Below are positions 28,593-42,093 of a stretch of DNA of 64,000 nt, in pieces. The position numbers and the translations under genes are program-made. Source of the stretch: Trametes villosa (lineage: Eukaryota > Basidiomycota > Agaricomycetes > Polyporales > Polyporaceae); the NCBI GenBank assembly GCA_002964805.2, contig PUDQ02000066.1, positions 682,001 through 746,000 on the forward strand, given 5' to 3'. The notes under the pieces were generated by a model that was given only the letters and a program-made list of their open reading frames with translations, ran no database searches and was not told the DNA's origin. Position 1 is the stretch's first letter. Every line of letters begins with the position of its first letter.

Positions 28593-29966
28593 GAGTAGGA
28601 TGACGGCACATGGCGGACGGTGGACGGTGGATGGAGGACTGCGGGGATATCGGGTGTATGTTTATTATGCTGGTGTGTATTTTTCGGAACCGTCTGTACG
28701 GGAGCGCTCACACTCGAGAAGCATATAGGTACTTCATATTTACTAGGATTCGGCTGCATTGGCGCCACATTCTCTCACTCCCACCCTTGGGTGCAGCCAG
28801 GCGTTCTGGACCCGGCCCTCCGCGGCCTCCAGGAAACTCACCCGCTCGCGCGGGACACGCTGCCGCTGCCCTGGGACGCGTTCCACGGAGAACGATATGG
28901 CGCATCGCGCTTGGCTCCTTGGCGTTCTCCCGGGCAGACCAGCAGCTTCTTGCGCGGGCCCCTCTTCGCGCGGCACGTGCGCGTGTGTGGGCATGTGTAT
29001 GTGAATCTGCGGTGCGCGAAGGAGGCTCTTCTATCGATCGTTCCCGGCGCGGGCGCGGGAGCGGCCACGCTCGTGTGCGCCCTTCGACGCATTCAGCTGA
29101 AAGAGAGTCTGAATGGCAGGGGTGAGCGCTATTCAACGCGGCTGGCGGGTGCGTGCGGCTGGCGAGTGCGCGGAGATTGCATGCGTGCTGGGGGTGCTGA
29201 TCTCGATTTTCGCAGTGCCTCTCGACGTGGGGAGCTGTGCGGCCTTGGCGTTCCCGTCGAGTCTCCTGTTCGTCGGGGAACTGCTCCCGCATGCCATGGC
29301 TACCGCTCGGACACGTGATTGTGTGGGCTTCAGTGTGAGAGGAGCGGGGCCGCCTGGTGTTCCGCCCGAGTTCATATTGTATGCTCCGACGCGCGCCGCT
29401 TACTCGTTGCAGTGCAAGTATCCCATCGTGCCCTGATTGTATACCGAGGCGAGCAATTTTCCAGCATAGAAGCGCTGTGGCACTGTCCCAGGAGTTCCGC
29501 TTGGACGTTCCCGCTGGTGAGTGCGCCCTCCAGCGGAGACGCGTACCTTCTGACCACCTGCCCTCGCTTCTCCCAGAGTATGCCGCCTTTTGGCTCAACT
29601 GGACACCACGCATGGACCAAGAGCTGAATCTATGACGCAGGTCTTCGGTGTGACTCTCAACGGCCGCCCCTGTGTCGGGTGGACGAAAACTGCAGAGACC
29701 CGCCCCCACGGCATGTCGGCGGTCTGTGAGTGGTTCCTTGCAGGCCGGCGGTACGATGGTACGAATCCCTGTTCTGTGATTGGTTTCCTACCGCTATTGA
29801 GGCCGTACCTCTATACTGAACCTCGGAGCTCACGTCGAGGAAGGGAGGAGGCCATTATATCCTGCGAGTGGGACTACCTGCCGAAGAGGTATAAGAGGGC
29901 GGACGCGATCCCTCGGTAGCCTCAGAGCCTTCTCGCCCTCTTCTCATCCTTACAGCTTAGACCGTT
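28593..29966. other. Gap and duplicated upstream region of peroxidase copy 2
   Basis: No gene supported. 29220 onward is the right inverted-repeat arm. A long minus-strand frame at 28708-29709 is compositionally odd and has no recognisable protein features. Confidence 0.4.
29890..29896 (+). promoter_or_regulatory. TATA box of peroxidase copy 2
   Basis: TATAAGA, 77 bases before the ATG at 29967. Confidence 0.65.
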
Positions 29967-31283
<1,317 letters not shown>

Positions 31284-33175
31284 GCCGCTTGTCTTTGTCA
31301 TATCTGCCTTCACTCACAATGGTCTCCGTAGCCCGATCAACTCTTAAGGTATCGGACGCGACCCTCAGGTAAACGAACCGGTTAAACGGCGATGTGCGCG
31401 ATTGGCTTTGTTTTCTCCGTATTTCTGGGCTCGCGACCTTTTGGTCCGCGACGGGTTCCTTTTAGTGGCTTGTACGTACGTTGAGTAGTGAATATAAAGT
31501 CAGGATGTCTTGTCCAGTGTGCTATCCACTTCATCAAGTATAACACAGAGGACTTGTAGCTATACAGCACGCGGGGGTGGGCTACGGTGAGAGGCAGACA
31601 AGAGACAGTCTGAACGTGTTGAAGATAGTCACCACGGCGCAATGGCTGTGGGAAAAGTAGTAGGCGAATGATTTTTGTCGTAGACGATCATGAAGTATCT
31701 TGGAGCAGTCAGCTTGCCAAAGCTCAGCGAGAATCTGCCTAGGACTGATAATTAGGCTTACCCCTGCCGCCTCACAAACCGATCCGTATGGACAATGTCC
31801 AAGACGATGATGTGCAGAACAGCGTCGTAGGTTTCCCGCATCAGAAGGTGCCAACTTCTTGCGAGCCAGGACGATGGTGTGCGGCGCTTCTCTTCCCTCA
31901 GCGACCTGGTCGTCTCTTTGATACAGATATGTCTACCGCGTACTACGTCTGATTATCAACCTAGTTCTAAACGGAAGCTTATCCGCGGGGAATGACTCGG
32001 ACTTAGGTCGGAGGCATCAACGTCAACCACAGCACCTTCCATATTGAGACCGCCGACGGTGATTATGTGCTGGCGCCTACGATGCATCCGAGCGCTCACC
32101 GCTTCTCTTTTCGCCCCTCCGGAGTCCCTGCACTCCGCTGCCAGCTGAGCTAGGCGTCGGCTTTGATATGCGACGACTGCTCGCATCTTGACTCTACAGC
32201 CTCTATGATAATGACTCGACTTTGTCTCTTCGTGATGGACAACAAAGTGATGGCTGTCAAGTACTGGCCGCCCCGCAGCGGTGTATGAACGTGATTTCCC
32301 CTTCCTCGTAAGCACCTTCTACTGGTTCTGGATGGGCGCATCTGAACCTTCTTCAGTGCGTTTGAATGCAGGGCTGACGGCTCTGCTGCCAATTACCAAT
32401 CACGGGCGCCGCATTGAAGGCACGTTAAATCCATCGAAGAAGTGCCCCGTGCGCGGTATTGTATAGCGGGAGCGAGGGTGGCTCTACTATTCGGCGTAGA
32501 GCGAGCCTGGAACAGTGATATGCTTTGTGATTGGCTGGGCTGTTCTCGAAGCCCGGTGTGTGGACTCCCCGTGAGTGGTTCTCGTTATCCCCGAGTGGCC
32601 ACAGCGTGGATCCTCCGTTTCCTCCTATACACAAACTCTTCCCGAGATTCAATCGGCTCGCAAGGCCTCCCAGAGACAGTGATTCATGTCTACCTCCGTT
32701 GTGAGGTGCTGTTATCTCTTGGCGCTTATACTTCGGTAGGCTCTAGGCTACCGTGTGATAGCATCCAAATCTACCGAAATCCTTCTTAGAAACTTGACAG
32801 ATGGTAGAAAGTGTAACCATTGCATAAAGAAGCTCGCTTATGAGACAATGCACAGATGGTCATGATACGTACGCGCCCCCCGCGGACTAGGCGTAATGAC
32901 TTCTTATGCTCCTCTCGTTGGGTGCACCTGAAGTTATGTCACCTCCCTGATGGCATGCAGCTTCCGACCACATAACATTCTTCTCACCCTCCATAGCCCG
33001 CTCCAGCGCTCTCCCATGGACAAAGACCCCCTTACGTGGGCCTAGTATTCGTACCTCGCCATCAATAGAAATGCCCGCTGGCGCGACGCCGTTCGTGTGC
33101 GCGGTACATAAAGCGGGGCTGCTTCGAAGATAACGGTAGAGTCCCAGAGGCTACCTTCGCCCCACCAAGCGAAAG
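31284..33175. other. Intergenic, including duplicated P450 promoter (copy 2)
   Basis: 31284-31490 belongs to the inverted repeat. 31490-32380 shows no gene. 32380-33130 is the duplicated P450 upstream region. Confidence 0.45.
32380..33130 (+). repeat. Diverged duplication upstream of P450 copy 2
   Basis: Counterpart of 8990-9760; see that entry for the shared blocks. TATA-like CATAAAG at 33107-33113. Confidence 0.6.
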
Positions 33176-35607
33176 ATGCTCCCCATCCCTGCTGTAGCTT
33201 GTGTAGCGGTCGGCCTCATCGCGCTACTGCTCCGCTTCTTTCGCCGTCGAAGCAGCCTCAGACACATCCGCGGGCCTGCCCGTTTTCCGGGCTTGTTAGG
33301 TGTGTGGGGATTTCTTTAGCCTGCGGATACCGAGTGCTCATCGTCATCATTTTGGAGGTCATGACTACTTGATGAACCTCCAGGAAGAGGTCGGAGACCT
33401 CGAATTCGCATGGTTTGCGGAGTATGGGTCCACCTGGCGTGTCCAAGGCGCCTTCCACGTGCGTACCTATTCCCCGATGCCATATCTCACGAAAGGCTCA
33501 CGCTTAGCATGCGCCCGGTAGACGGATGTTATCATGACAGCAGACCCCAAGGTACCCTACTATTCCCCCATCGTATCAGGACAGCGGACTCACGAATCAC
33601 GCACCAACAGGCTTTGCAGCACATGTACCACAAGTCCGCGTACAACTACGCGAAGAAGCAGTCGCAGAACCATATGAGCTTCCTCATGGGTGGTCCCGGG
33701 ATTGTGTGGGCGCAAGGTGAGTCTGTTCGCCTCCCTCGGCATGTTCGCTCCCTTACGTCTGGCAGGCGAGGATCACCAGCGGCACCGCAAGATCATGAAC
33801 CCTGCCTTCAGTGCCGCCCATCTCCGCACGTTCCTCCCACTTTTCCAACGTGTTACTAGCAAGGTACGTCCTTACGTTTGACCTTGCGATAACATTGTCT
33901 CACACCGCTGCGTACAGCTGGTGGACAAGTGGAGGTCTGAGCTTGCCACCAAGTCCGAGACCGAGGTCCAAGTCAACAGCTGGATCTCTCGTGCCGCACT
34001 GGATATCATTGGTCAAGGCAAGTGCCTCGCAATTGTCTTGTCACCGGCGACTCACCATCGTCTTCAGCTGCTTTCGACTTTGACTACGGGGCGATCGAGG
34101 ACGCTGAAGCGAGCGCCCTGTCCCGCGCATATCATGGCCTTTTGTTAGGATTTTCGTACATCGTTCGACCTCTCTACTTCTGCTAACGGTCAACCCGGTG
34201 CATGCGCAGCAAGGACGCCGAGTTCCGGTCGCCGAAGTGGATCATGCTCTTCCGTGCCGCGTGGGACTACATTCCGGAGCCGATCCTCAAAGCCTTCCAG
34301 TATATACCAGTGGATCCCTTCTCTCGCTTGCTCGGCGTGCGCAACCTCTACGCTTCCTACGGCAAGCAGATCTTGCGGGAGAAGCGGCCGGAGGTCGACG
34401 CCGAGAAGCACGGCAACACCAAGGACATCATGAGCATTCTCGGTACGTCGCTCACCTGTATACGTGCCTTCCGCTGTCAGCGCTGACTCAGCTTCACAGT
34501 CAAGGCCAACGCGTCCTCGGATGCCAAGACGCGCCTCAGTGATGACGAGCTCATGGCGGAGATGTACACGCTCACCCTCGCGGGACACGAGACGACCGCG
34601 AGCACCATCTCCTTCATGACCTACGAGCTCTCCCTGCACCCCGAGTACCAGGCTCGTATGCGCGAGGAGATCCGGGAGGTCAGGGCGCGTGTGAACGCTC
34701 GCGGCGGCGTCGACTTCACCATCGAGGACTTGGACAGCATGACGCTCTGCCTCAACGCTATCAAGGTACATTTACGCGCCCTCCCTTTGCTCGTTTGAAG
34801 GGCCATGGGCTAACGGTGTTGCTTTTTCAGGAAACCCTCCGCTTCCATCCCGTCGTGTCCTACCTGCCGCGGGTCGCGGTCAAGGACGACGTGCTGCCGC
34901 TCGCGCACCCCATCGTTTCGACTACCGGGGAGGTGATTACCGAGATACCTGTCAGCAAGGGCCAGACGATTCTTACCTCGTTCGCCGTGTACAACCGGTG
35001 CGTTCCCGTCGGCGTATCGTCAACCCTGGTTGACACTAACGGCATGCCCCAGCCTCCCTCAAGTCTGGGGTGACGACGCCAACGTCTGGAACCCTGATCG
35101 GTTTCTCCGCATCGACGTCGGAAAGCAGACTAACGTCGGCATGTTCGCGAACCTGTCAGTAAACGCTCAACCCACGCATGAGGGCTTATTACTAACCGCT
35201 TAATTTTGGCACCTCTTCGCGCGCCACGCACTGCAGGATGACCTTCTGTAAGTCACTTGCGCAGTGTTGCTCCCGCAGCAGGCCGTGATACTGACCTCCT
35301 CGCCTCACAGCTGCCGGTATTCGCGGTTGCATCGGATGGCGCTTCTCGTGAGTTCTCGTTGTGCGCACTTCTTTGAGCATCGCTGACAGGATACTCCCGC
35401 AGGATCATCGAGTCGCAAGCTATAGTCGCGGAGTTGCTCGAGACGTTCCGGTTCACACAGCCGGCGGACGTCAAACTCACCGGCGAGCCCAAGCAGGGCG
35501 AGTTGCAGTTTGCTCCGTCGGGCGCCACGACGGTCCCTCTTGTTCGCGGAAAGCCGGAGCTTGGGCCTGTCGTACGCCTCCGCGTATCCCTTGCGTCGAC
35601 TGAGTGA
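33176..35607 (+). CDS. Cytochrome P450 monooxygenase (copy 2, 14 exons)
   Basis: Exons: 33176-33299, 33358-33458, 33522-33551, 33611-33716, 33766-33863, 33918-34017, 34068-34143, 34210-34442, 34500-34765, 34831-34997, 35053-35154, 35237-35247, 35311-35347, 35403-35607; 551 residues. Twelve of the 14 exons have the same length as copy 1 at 9808-12221. Membrane anchor, LAGHETT, ETLR, NPDRF and the heme loop FSAGIRGCIG (Cys478) are intact. Intron 6 again has a GC donor (AAG|GCAAGT) and exon 12 is again 11 nt. Relative to copy 1 it lost one codon in exon 11 and gained a short insertion (KLTGEP) near the C-terminus. Substrate unknown. Confidence 0.88.
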
Positions 35608-36096
35608 GCGCCGGCGAGCGCGGTGTTGTCTGGGGTTGAAGTGAAAACACGATGTATTCGAACGTGGTCGGTCTCGTGTTGTGTACTCGTATAGTGTTTG
35701 TGCTGTTTTTCCTGGCTTCCATGTACATATGCTGCCCGTCTACCCCTCATCCCGATACCCTCAGATTTCCTCATGCCGAGTACTTGTGAGCTCGTTCGCT
35801 ACGAATTTAACGATCTTGAACTTTCAGACTCCAAGTCTGAGCGTTCGGTTACCTTTGCGCGGCGATAGCGTTTATAGCTACGCTGAGACCTGGTTCTCTA
35901 GTCATACGAAGCTTCGAGCTCCGAGCGCCGCCCCATCCTCAGTGCACAGATCGGTTCAGTGCAAGCACGAGTACATTGAAGCTTACAAGCGCATTTCACG
36001 GCTACGAGTCCTACAAACATTCCTATTCATACCAACTGATGACTAACATCTCTTCCTCCCGTAACACTTCACATGGCGATGCGACGGCACATCAGC
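35608..36096. other. Convergent intergenic gap
   Basis: Between two P450 3' ends; no gene seen. Confidence 0.5.
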
Positions 36097-38303
36097 TCAC
36101 TCGTGGTGAGCCATGATCTTCTCCCTCAAGTTCTCGATCCTTGGTTTAAAGCGCACCACAAATGGATACGGGTGGGCGAGCGCGCCATCCTTGATCGCCA
36201 TGGTGTCGATCGGATGGGAAGGGTCTTCCGATATTTCGAGCGCCCACAAGGTGAGCGCGGTGTTGATGAAGACGGACCTGAGCGACGACATCAGCACTCG
36301 GGAACATAATGCGTGACTGATGCTTACCTCTCGGCGACGTGTAGCCCAGGACATATCCTGCGCACCGGGCGGTTTAAGATAACGTACGAAAAGACAGCCG
36401 ATCGAAGGAGCTTACCTCCGTCCGAAACCCCAGTTGAAGAACTTAAGGTCTTCTCTCATCGACCCTTTCTCGTCAAGCCAGCGAGACGGCTTAAACGCCT
36501 CCGGGTCCGGGTATACATCCGGGTCTCGCGAGATAGCCCTAGAAAAAGGTAGATAAGCTCCAGTACTGCGAGTGTGGCTTGGTTAAGGGACCTACCAGTG
36601 ACATGCGAGAACCTCCGTGCCTGCGGGTATGACGTAGTCCTTCTACTCATCATCATGAGCGTTAGAGCCGTCAAGGAAGCGTAAGTAGCAGCTCGCACCC
36701 AAACGACGTCCTTCGTCGCCCTGTGCACAAATCCTGGTATTGCGAAGCTAGATGAGTGTATGTCCAGCTCAAGCATAGATCAGCTCACCTAGCGGCGTGA
36801 CCGGCCTCCATCTGTACACTTCTTGCACCCACGCGCTGACCTCCGTCAGCTGATCTTGGTCCGCGAACGTAGGCACTGCATCAAGTCGCCACGATCAGCA
36901 CGAGTTTCACACAAGGTTCGGCAGGCTCCCTCACATCTGTCGCGGCCGACAACCTCGTCGAGCTGCGCCTGCACCCTCGCCTGCAGCTCTGGATGGCGGG
37001 CGGCTGCCATGATCATAATCGGGAGTACCCCAGACGTCTGTCGAATTCGCATCCAAATATCAGAATTGAAATACTGGTGTTGAGCAGCGAGGGACGCACC
37101 GTGTCCGACCCGGCGCCGAACATGGACCCAGCGAGATACGCGAGCTCATCTTCGGACATGTTGAACTCTTCCTGGCGCTCCATGAGGGACGTCACGAAGC
37201 ACGGTGGGCATTCGTTCTTCGCCTACGACAGAGACGTCGGTGTGAGCTATTTTGAAGGAACCATGGTCGTGATGCCCACCTGCCGTGTCTTCACGCCCTG
37301 TACCTGGCTGCGGTACAGCGCGAGCTCCTCGCGATGAAAGCGTTTCAGCTCCGACGTGAAGAAAGGAATACGTTTGAGGAGAGGGTATGTATCGACGAGG
37401 TATGCTCCAGGGCGCACTGCATCGCCGACGCGGGCAGCGCCTACGTTGATCTGTTTGACGTCCGGGTCCGAGTACGACGTCGGTGTGGTCTTGCCGTACG
37501 TGATGGACATGATCACGCTAGCCGCATATCTACCACAGCCACTTTAGGACCAGTTCGAGGTAAGGACGAGTGAACATACCTCTTCGCATGGTTAATAAAC
37601 TCATCCGGCTGTTCGAGGATGTCGATGACGAAGTTTCGCGCGTTCTGCGACTGCAGATACTCGTACCGCGCCGCACTTGCTGGTTGTAAGGTGGCGTGCA
37701 ATATGCTAGCATTGGCACAGAATAAATGATATGTGGCTCGATTGGCGAGGTGAGGACGCACCCCCTGTATCTCCTCAGGCGGTCGCCGACACCGAGTGTC
37801 AGGACCCGCATGCCGTTTGAGATGAGCTCCCCGACGGCTACGGAGCGCGGGCGGTCGGCGAGAAGGTGAGATTGCTTGACCATAATGTCCTGGGCCGCCT
37901 GGGAGCGGTATCAATATCAGGACGCGCGCTCGTGTATATGTGCATTGCAGCCCGCCCACATACCTGGTGCCGCGCAATTACACATAGACGGCGCGAGCCA
38001 TAACGCAGGGTGAACACAGGTCCGTACGTCTCCGCGATGCGCGTATGGTGCAGGTGGGCACTGCAAGCGACACAGCAGTTCCGTTAGCGGACGGTCTCGT
38101 CGCAGGATACGGTATGCTACTCACTATGTGGTCGGGGGCGCGTTCCCGAAGAGCCAATGGCCCGGCGGGCTAGGTGGAAGCCGCTCGGAATCCTTCCCCC
38201 AGCGTACCCATCGCACTACCGCGTAGCATGCGAGGGCGAGGGCGCCCAAAAGGAGCGGGAGGTGGGGGATTTGCGGGAGTGACAGGCAATCGAACCTTAG
38301 CAT
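36097..38303 (-). CDS. Cytochrome P450 monooxygenase, CYP64-like type (13 exons)
   Basis: Minus-strand exons: 38303-38125, 38060-37964, 37898-37762, 37705-37580, 37529-37280, 37222-37100, 37037-36935, 36875-36789, 36733-36699, 36642-36596, 36538-36416, 36357-36328, 36277-36097; 505 residues. N-terminal anchor, PPSPPG hinge, I-helix GAGSDTT, ExxR (EVYR) and RPV motif, and heme loop WGFGRRICPG (Cys438, first residue Trp instead of the usual Phe/Tyr). All junctions keep the frame, so the gene looks intact although open frames are short. The sequence belongs to the large basidiomycete group often labelled O-methylsterigmatocystin oxidoreductase-like; the true substrate is unknown. TATATA near 38353 on its strand is about 50 bases upstream. 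It is unrelated to the two 14-exon P450s. Confidence 0.85.
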
Positions 38304-39185
38304 GGCTGTAATGCTCAGAGTTCAAGAGTGCCGAGAGACTTCAGGATGCCTCCTATATACGAGTCGCCGGCCTTGTACATCAGCATTACGGGAAGGAAGG
38401 CTGACGTGCGAACCCTTCTCCATCGAAGGCTAGCCCAGCCGTAACCTTCGAACGATGGTGGAGCGCGGGGTGACGAGACGTGCGCCTCCTCCTAAGACGC
38501 TCGGTAGGGAGGTCATGGGAAGGGTGTCCTGACAGGAGGCTGCGGTGTGTTAGGCCGCCAACCCGCCAAATCCGGGCTGCGGGTTAGGCGCATGCCGTGA
38601 TGCCCCGCATGTGGCATAACACTAGACGAAGGCGGCGGTGGTCGAGGAATGCGTGCCCCTAGATGGGAAGCAAGATTAAGAAGCATGAACCGGACTCGCT
38701 GTGCCAGATATGGACGAACCTGGGCTAGACACATGGGTGTAGGGACGAAGCCAGCGTGAGCCTTGCGTATGTCTGTTTGGAGGCAACACCGCGTCTGTTT
38801 CTACGAAGCATTGCATCCATCGTGCGCCCATCAGCCACCTGTTCAATGCGGACGTAACGAGTGAATGAATACCTGAGAAGAAGGTTCATGAAGTGGTCAT
38901 GTTACTCGTTGGTCAAATCAGAGAAATGTCTGATTGGGCGGCGTTGAATACCTCGCCGTAGATGGCCGCCCTGGCGTTAGGCTATCTATAACTTATGACC
39001 AAGGTGTCATGTCATAAACGTCGGCAGTATGTAGAACGGGGCGAAGGAAGGTCGAGGAGCGCGGGCGCAACGTCACCTCGCGGTTAAATAGCTTTCGCGT
39101 GTGCCGCATAACCTTTCACCCGACACTCTCGGATGACTCGGGGACATCTGCAGTTTCCCCACGGTCGCCACATCGTAGGTACCCA
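38304..39185. other. Intergenic, no gene seen
   Basis: Only the P450 promoter at the left edge is recognisable. Confidence 0.45.
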
Positions 39186-40434
39186 TCACCAGCCCACAGG
39201 ACCACCCGCGCGCTGCTCGTTGTCGTAGAGGAGAGCAAGGCCACGTGCAATCTGGGTTCCGCTAGCTGATTTGGCGAGGCCACGATCAACGTCAAACGTC
39301 TTCTCTGGGGGGCCAGCGCGTCGAATTGGCCAGGTCCGTACGAGTTCTCCTTCGCGCGGGATGAAAGCGTCTGGGATTGGGCTGATGCCTGTGCTCTCTA
39401 CCGGTTTCAGAATGCGCAGGACGCGGCACACGACGACGCGACGTCCGGTGTGTTCTGGGAGCGTTGATTTCTCGAAGCAGCAGAGTGCGGTCCCTGTCGG
39501 AGGGTGACGGTCAGCACAACAGGTTCCGCGATTGGGCGTCTACAAGTCGTTTACCTGTCAGCACAGGCGGCCACGAGGGAATTCCGCCCGTAGCACAGTG
39601 GAATATTCTGCACCCCGTGCGCACCGGCATGACGGTGTCCAAGCCAATGAAGAAGAGAAGTTGGCTGGTCATTCCGAAGCCGAACACGAAGGGCTGGCCA
39701 AACGCGTGCACGAGGCGCGGCGAGCTAGCGCCGAACTTGATGGTAGCCGCAGGCAAGTCGGACACGGTTTGCAGGAGCTTTTGAGAAACGAGTCCATCTT
39801 CGAGTAGGCGGTGCCGCATCCCTTCGAGCGTGCTGTTCTGCGCAATCGAGATGAGGTTCTTGCCCCAAGGGAGGCCGTCGCTGGTTCGGAGAAGATCTGG
39901 CCCTCCTGGGAAGAGGGCGGGGTCGTTGGTGTCTGTGATGCGGAGGCGCACTTGGCCGAACAGAGGAGGAGAGTTGGGTGCGAGGTGGTAGTAAAGAAAC
40001 CCGCGCGCGTGTTCGGGGAATCGTAGATGGGGCATGCCCGAGGGGATTAGCTTGAACCTAGATAGTCTAGCAGCTGAGCCCGAGCCGCTTCGTTTGGAGT
40101 GGAGGCTTGTCGCAAGTCCTTGAGGTCCTTTACCGCTGAGATCAATGAATTGAGAAGGTGTCAAGCGGGTTTGGTTGAGGGTCGTCAATCTGAATGGCGT
40201 GGCTTGGAGGACATTCTCTGCGCCGCTTAGTGCGGGCAAGGTTGAATCCTCGACGAAGGTTGACTTGTTGGGATGCCGTTGGATAGAGACCGGCGAAGAG
40301 ACGCCAGAAAGTGTCGCTTTCGTTCGTAAACCTTCCAGGGTGCCCTTCGAAACGGCAGTTAGGGCGTTTGGCCGAATGGCGGACACGCTGGTCACTACAG
40401 CAGCGACAGCCTGACGCGGCGGCCGTACTGCCAT
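39186..40434 (-). CDS. Orphan paralogue 1 of divergent pair
   Basis: Exons 40434-39555 and 39493-39186 on the minus strand, phase-1 intron of 61 nt, 395 residues. Collinear with the gene at 40804-42093, including the intron position. Shared core: TxLTPSQFxDL, then the conserved RGFLYYHLxPNxPPL, GQVRxRIT, NDPALFPxGxDLLR, GLPW, LVHAFGQPF and, in exon 2, LCCFEKSxLPEH, VCRVLRIL, PREGEL and a final RAGGPVGW. The conserved aromatic and charged residues suggest a folded domain, but I recognise no catalytic motif. I believe this is an uncharacterised agaricomycete family. No signal peptide or membrane span. Confidence 0.75.
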
Positions 40435-40803
40435 GACAGGAACTTGAGGTTGAATTTCCCTGGGTCACAATTCTAGGATTAGTATAACTTCGCATGTGCA
40501 TGAATTTGCGCCAACCTTCAAGAGCAGAACATGCGTCAATTACCTCGAAGTGTGCGCAGGCGATGAAGGCAAGAAGGTAACATGCGAAGTCTTTAAGCGC
40601 CGGAAGAGACGCGCTCCCTCAAACTCGAGCGCTAGAGCGCTAGCCCCCCGAGGCTATTTACAAGTTCGAACGTCCACCTACGGTCTGCACTTCGAGGTGA
40701 ATGGCGCATATATTCTCCCTAAAACTGCTAAAAATCATGTCTGACGCGGAGGTATATTGCAAGACAGGGCCTATCAGCTCAACCAGGCTCGAAATTGCCC
40801 TCC
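40435..40803. other. Shared divergent promoter of the orphan pair
   Basis: 369 bases between two head-to-head starts. It may co-regulate both genes. No clear TATA. Confidence 0.4.
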
Positions 40804-42093
40804 ATGCCAGCGTTAACGAGGATCATTCAACTTCCCACTGTGACGGCAGTACGGCCTACTCATGTCGCAGCTGCTGTGACTGGCATCCGAACAAAGTTCC
40901 TCCCTACCATGCGAGAGAGTACTTTGAGAGGTATTCAAACGACTCCGACACTTTCCGGTGGCCCTTCATCTGTCCCTACTGTCGAAAAGCCTCCCGACAA
41001 ACCAACCTCCAAGAAGCATTCGAATTCTACCTTGCGCACAAGAGGCGCCAAGACCAGTAACGCCCCGGGCCAAACCTCGCAGTACTGTCTGACCACGCTC
41101 GACCACAATCGCCTGACACCATCTCAATTCGTCGACCTCGGCAATAGGAAACGTATATCACTCCGGGCAAACCTTCCCCCCAGACACATTAGCCCGCACG
41201 CAGCCGTCATATCGGAGTACAGATTCGAAATCCACCCCTCCGGCATGCCTGATGGACGATACCCCGAGCGCACGCGCGGTTTTCTCTACTACCACCTCCC
41301 ACCCAACGCCCCTCCCCTCGCGGGGCAGGTCCGCTTCCGCATCACGGGCACGAACGACCCCGCCCTGTTCCCAGAAGGGCAAGATCTTCTCCGTACCGAT
41401 GGCCTCCCTTGGCGCACTACCATCATCTCGATTGCCCGGCGGACCGCTTCGGAAGCCTTGCGGATCCGCCTCCTCAATGACGGACTCGTATCCCAAAACC
41501 TCCTGCGCATGGCGGCCGACCTGCCTGCGGCTGCGGCCGAGTTCCATGCTGGCTCACCCCGAATCGTGCACGCGTTTGGACAGCCGTTCCTTTTCGACTT
41601 CGGTCTCGTCAAGCAGTGGCATTACTTCATCGGCATCGATACCGTCTTGCCAGTGTGCCTGACATACGGCAGCCTGAGGGTAATCTACCCTGTCAGCCGA
41701 CAGCCCAGACGAAAACCTTTGCTGAAAGGTGCGTCTCGTACAGCCAGGACATGTATCCCTATTACTGACCGCGGCCTTGCAGGGTCCGCTATCTGCTGTT
41801 TCGAGAAGTCGGCGCTCCCAGAGCACGCCGGACGCCGTGTCGCCGTGTGCCGCGTGCTGCGAATACTCGAGCCAGTGACCAGCACAGACGTCGTCCCGAT
41901 CCCCGACGCGCTCCTCCCGCGCGAAGGAGAGCTCATACGGACCTGCTCGATGGGCGGTGCCGACCTCGCAGTGAAGGCGCTCGACCTGGATCATGGCCCC
42001 CTCGTCAAGAAGCCTGGCGGGACTTACATCGCTCGGGGTCTCGCTCTCCTCTTCGACAACGAGGCGCGCGCGGGTGGTCCTGTCGGCTGGTGA
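40804..42093 (+). CDS. Orphan paralogue 2 of divergent pair
   Basis: Exons 40804-41728 and 41783-42093, phase-1 intron (AAAG|GTGCGT...TTGCAG), 411 residues. Same architecture and conserved blocks as the gene at 39186-40434, including RGFLYYHLPPN, GQVRFRITGTNDPALF, GLPW, LVHAFGQPF-like IVHAFGQPF and the exon 2 block ICCFEKSALPEH with C-terminal RAGGPVGW. The first ATG in frame, 40804, aligns roughly with the partner's start. Function unknown. Confidence 0.75.
   Translation: MPALTRIIQLPTVTAVRPTHVAAAVTGIRTKFLPTMRESTLRGIQTTPTLSGGPSSVPTVEKPPDKPTSKKHSNSTLRTRGAKTSNAPGQTSQYCLTTLDHNRLTPSQFVDLGNRKRISLRANLPPRHISPHAAVISEYRFEIHPSGMPDGRYPERTRGFLYYHLPPNAPPLAGQVRFRITGTNDPALFPEGQDLLRTDGLPWRTTIISIARRTASEALRIRLLNDGLVSQNLLRMAADLPAAAAEFHAGSPRIVHAFGQPFLFDFGLVKQWHYFIGIDTVLPVCLTYGSLRVIYPVSRQPRRKPLLKGASRTARTCIPITDRGLAGSAICCFEKSALPEHAGRRVAVCRVLRILEPVTSTDVVPIPDALLPREGELIRTCSMGGADLAVKALDLDHGPLVKKPGGTYIARGLALLFDNEARAGGPVGW

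Noticed and set aside
28708..29709. 333-codon minus-strand open frame between the transporter and peroxidase 2
   Set aside because: Composition is Arg/Ser/His-rich with no domain, no promoter, and the overlapping inverted-repeat copy (24145-24940) does not keep the frame.
36097..38303. P450 on the minus strand as a pseudogene
   Set aside because: Open frames look fragmented, but 13 exons join in frame with all P450 motifs present.
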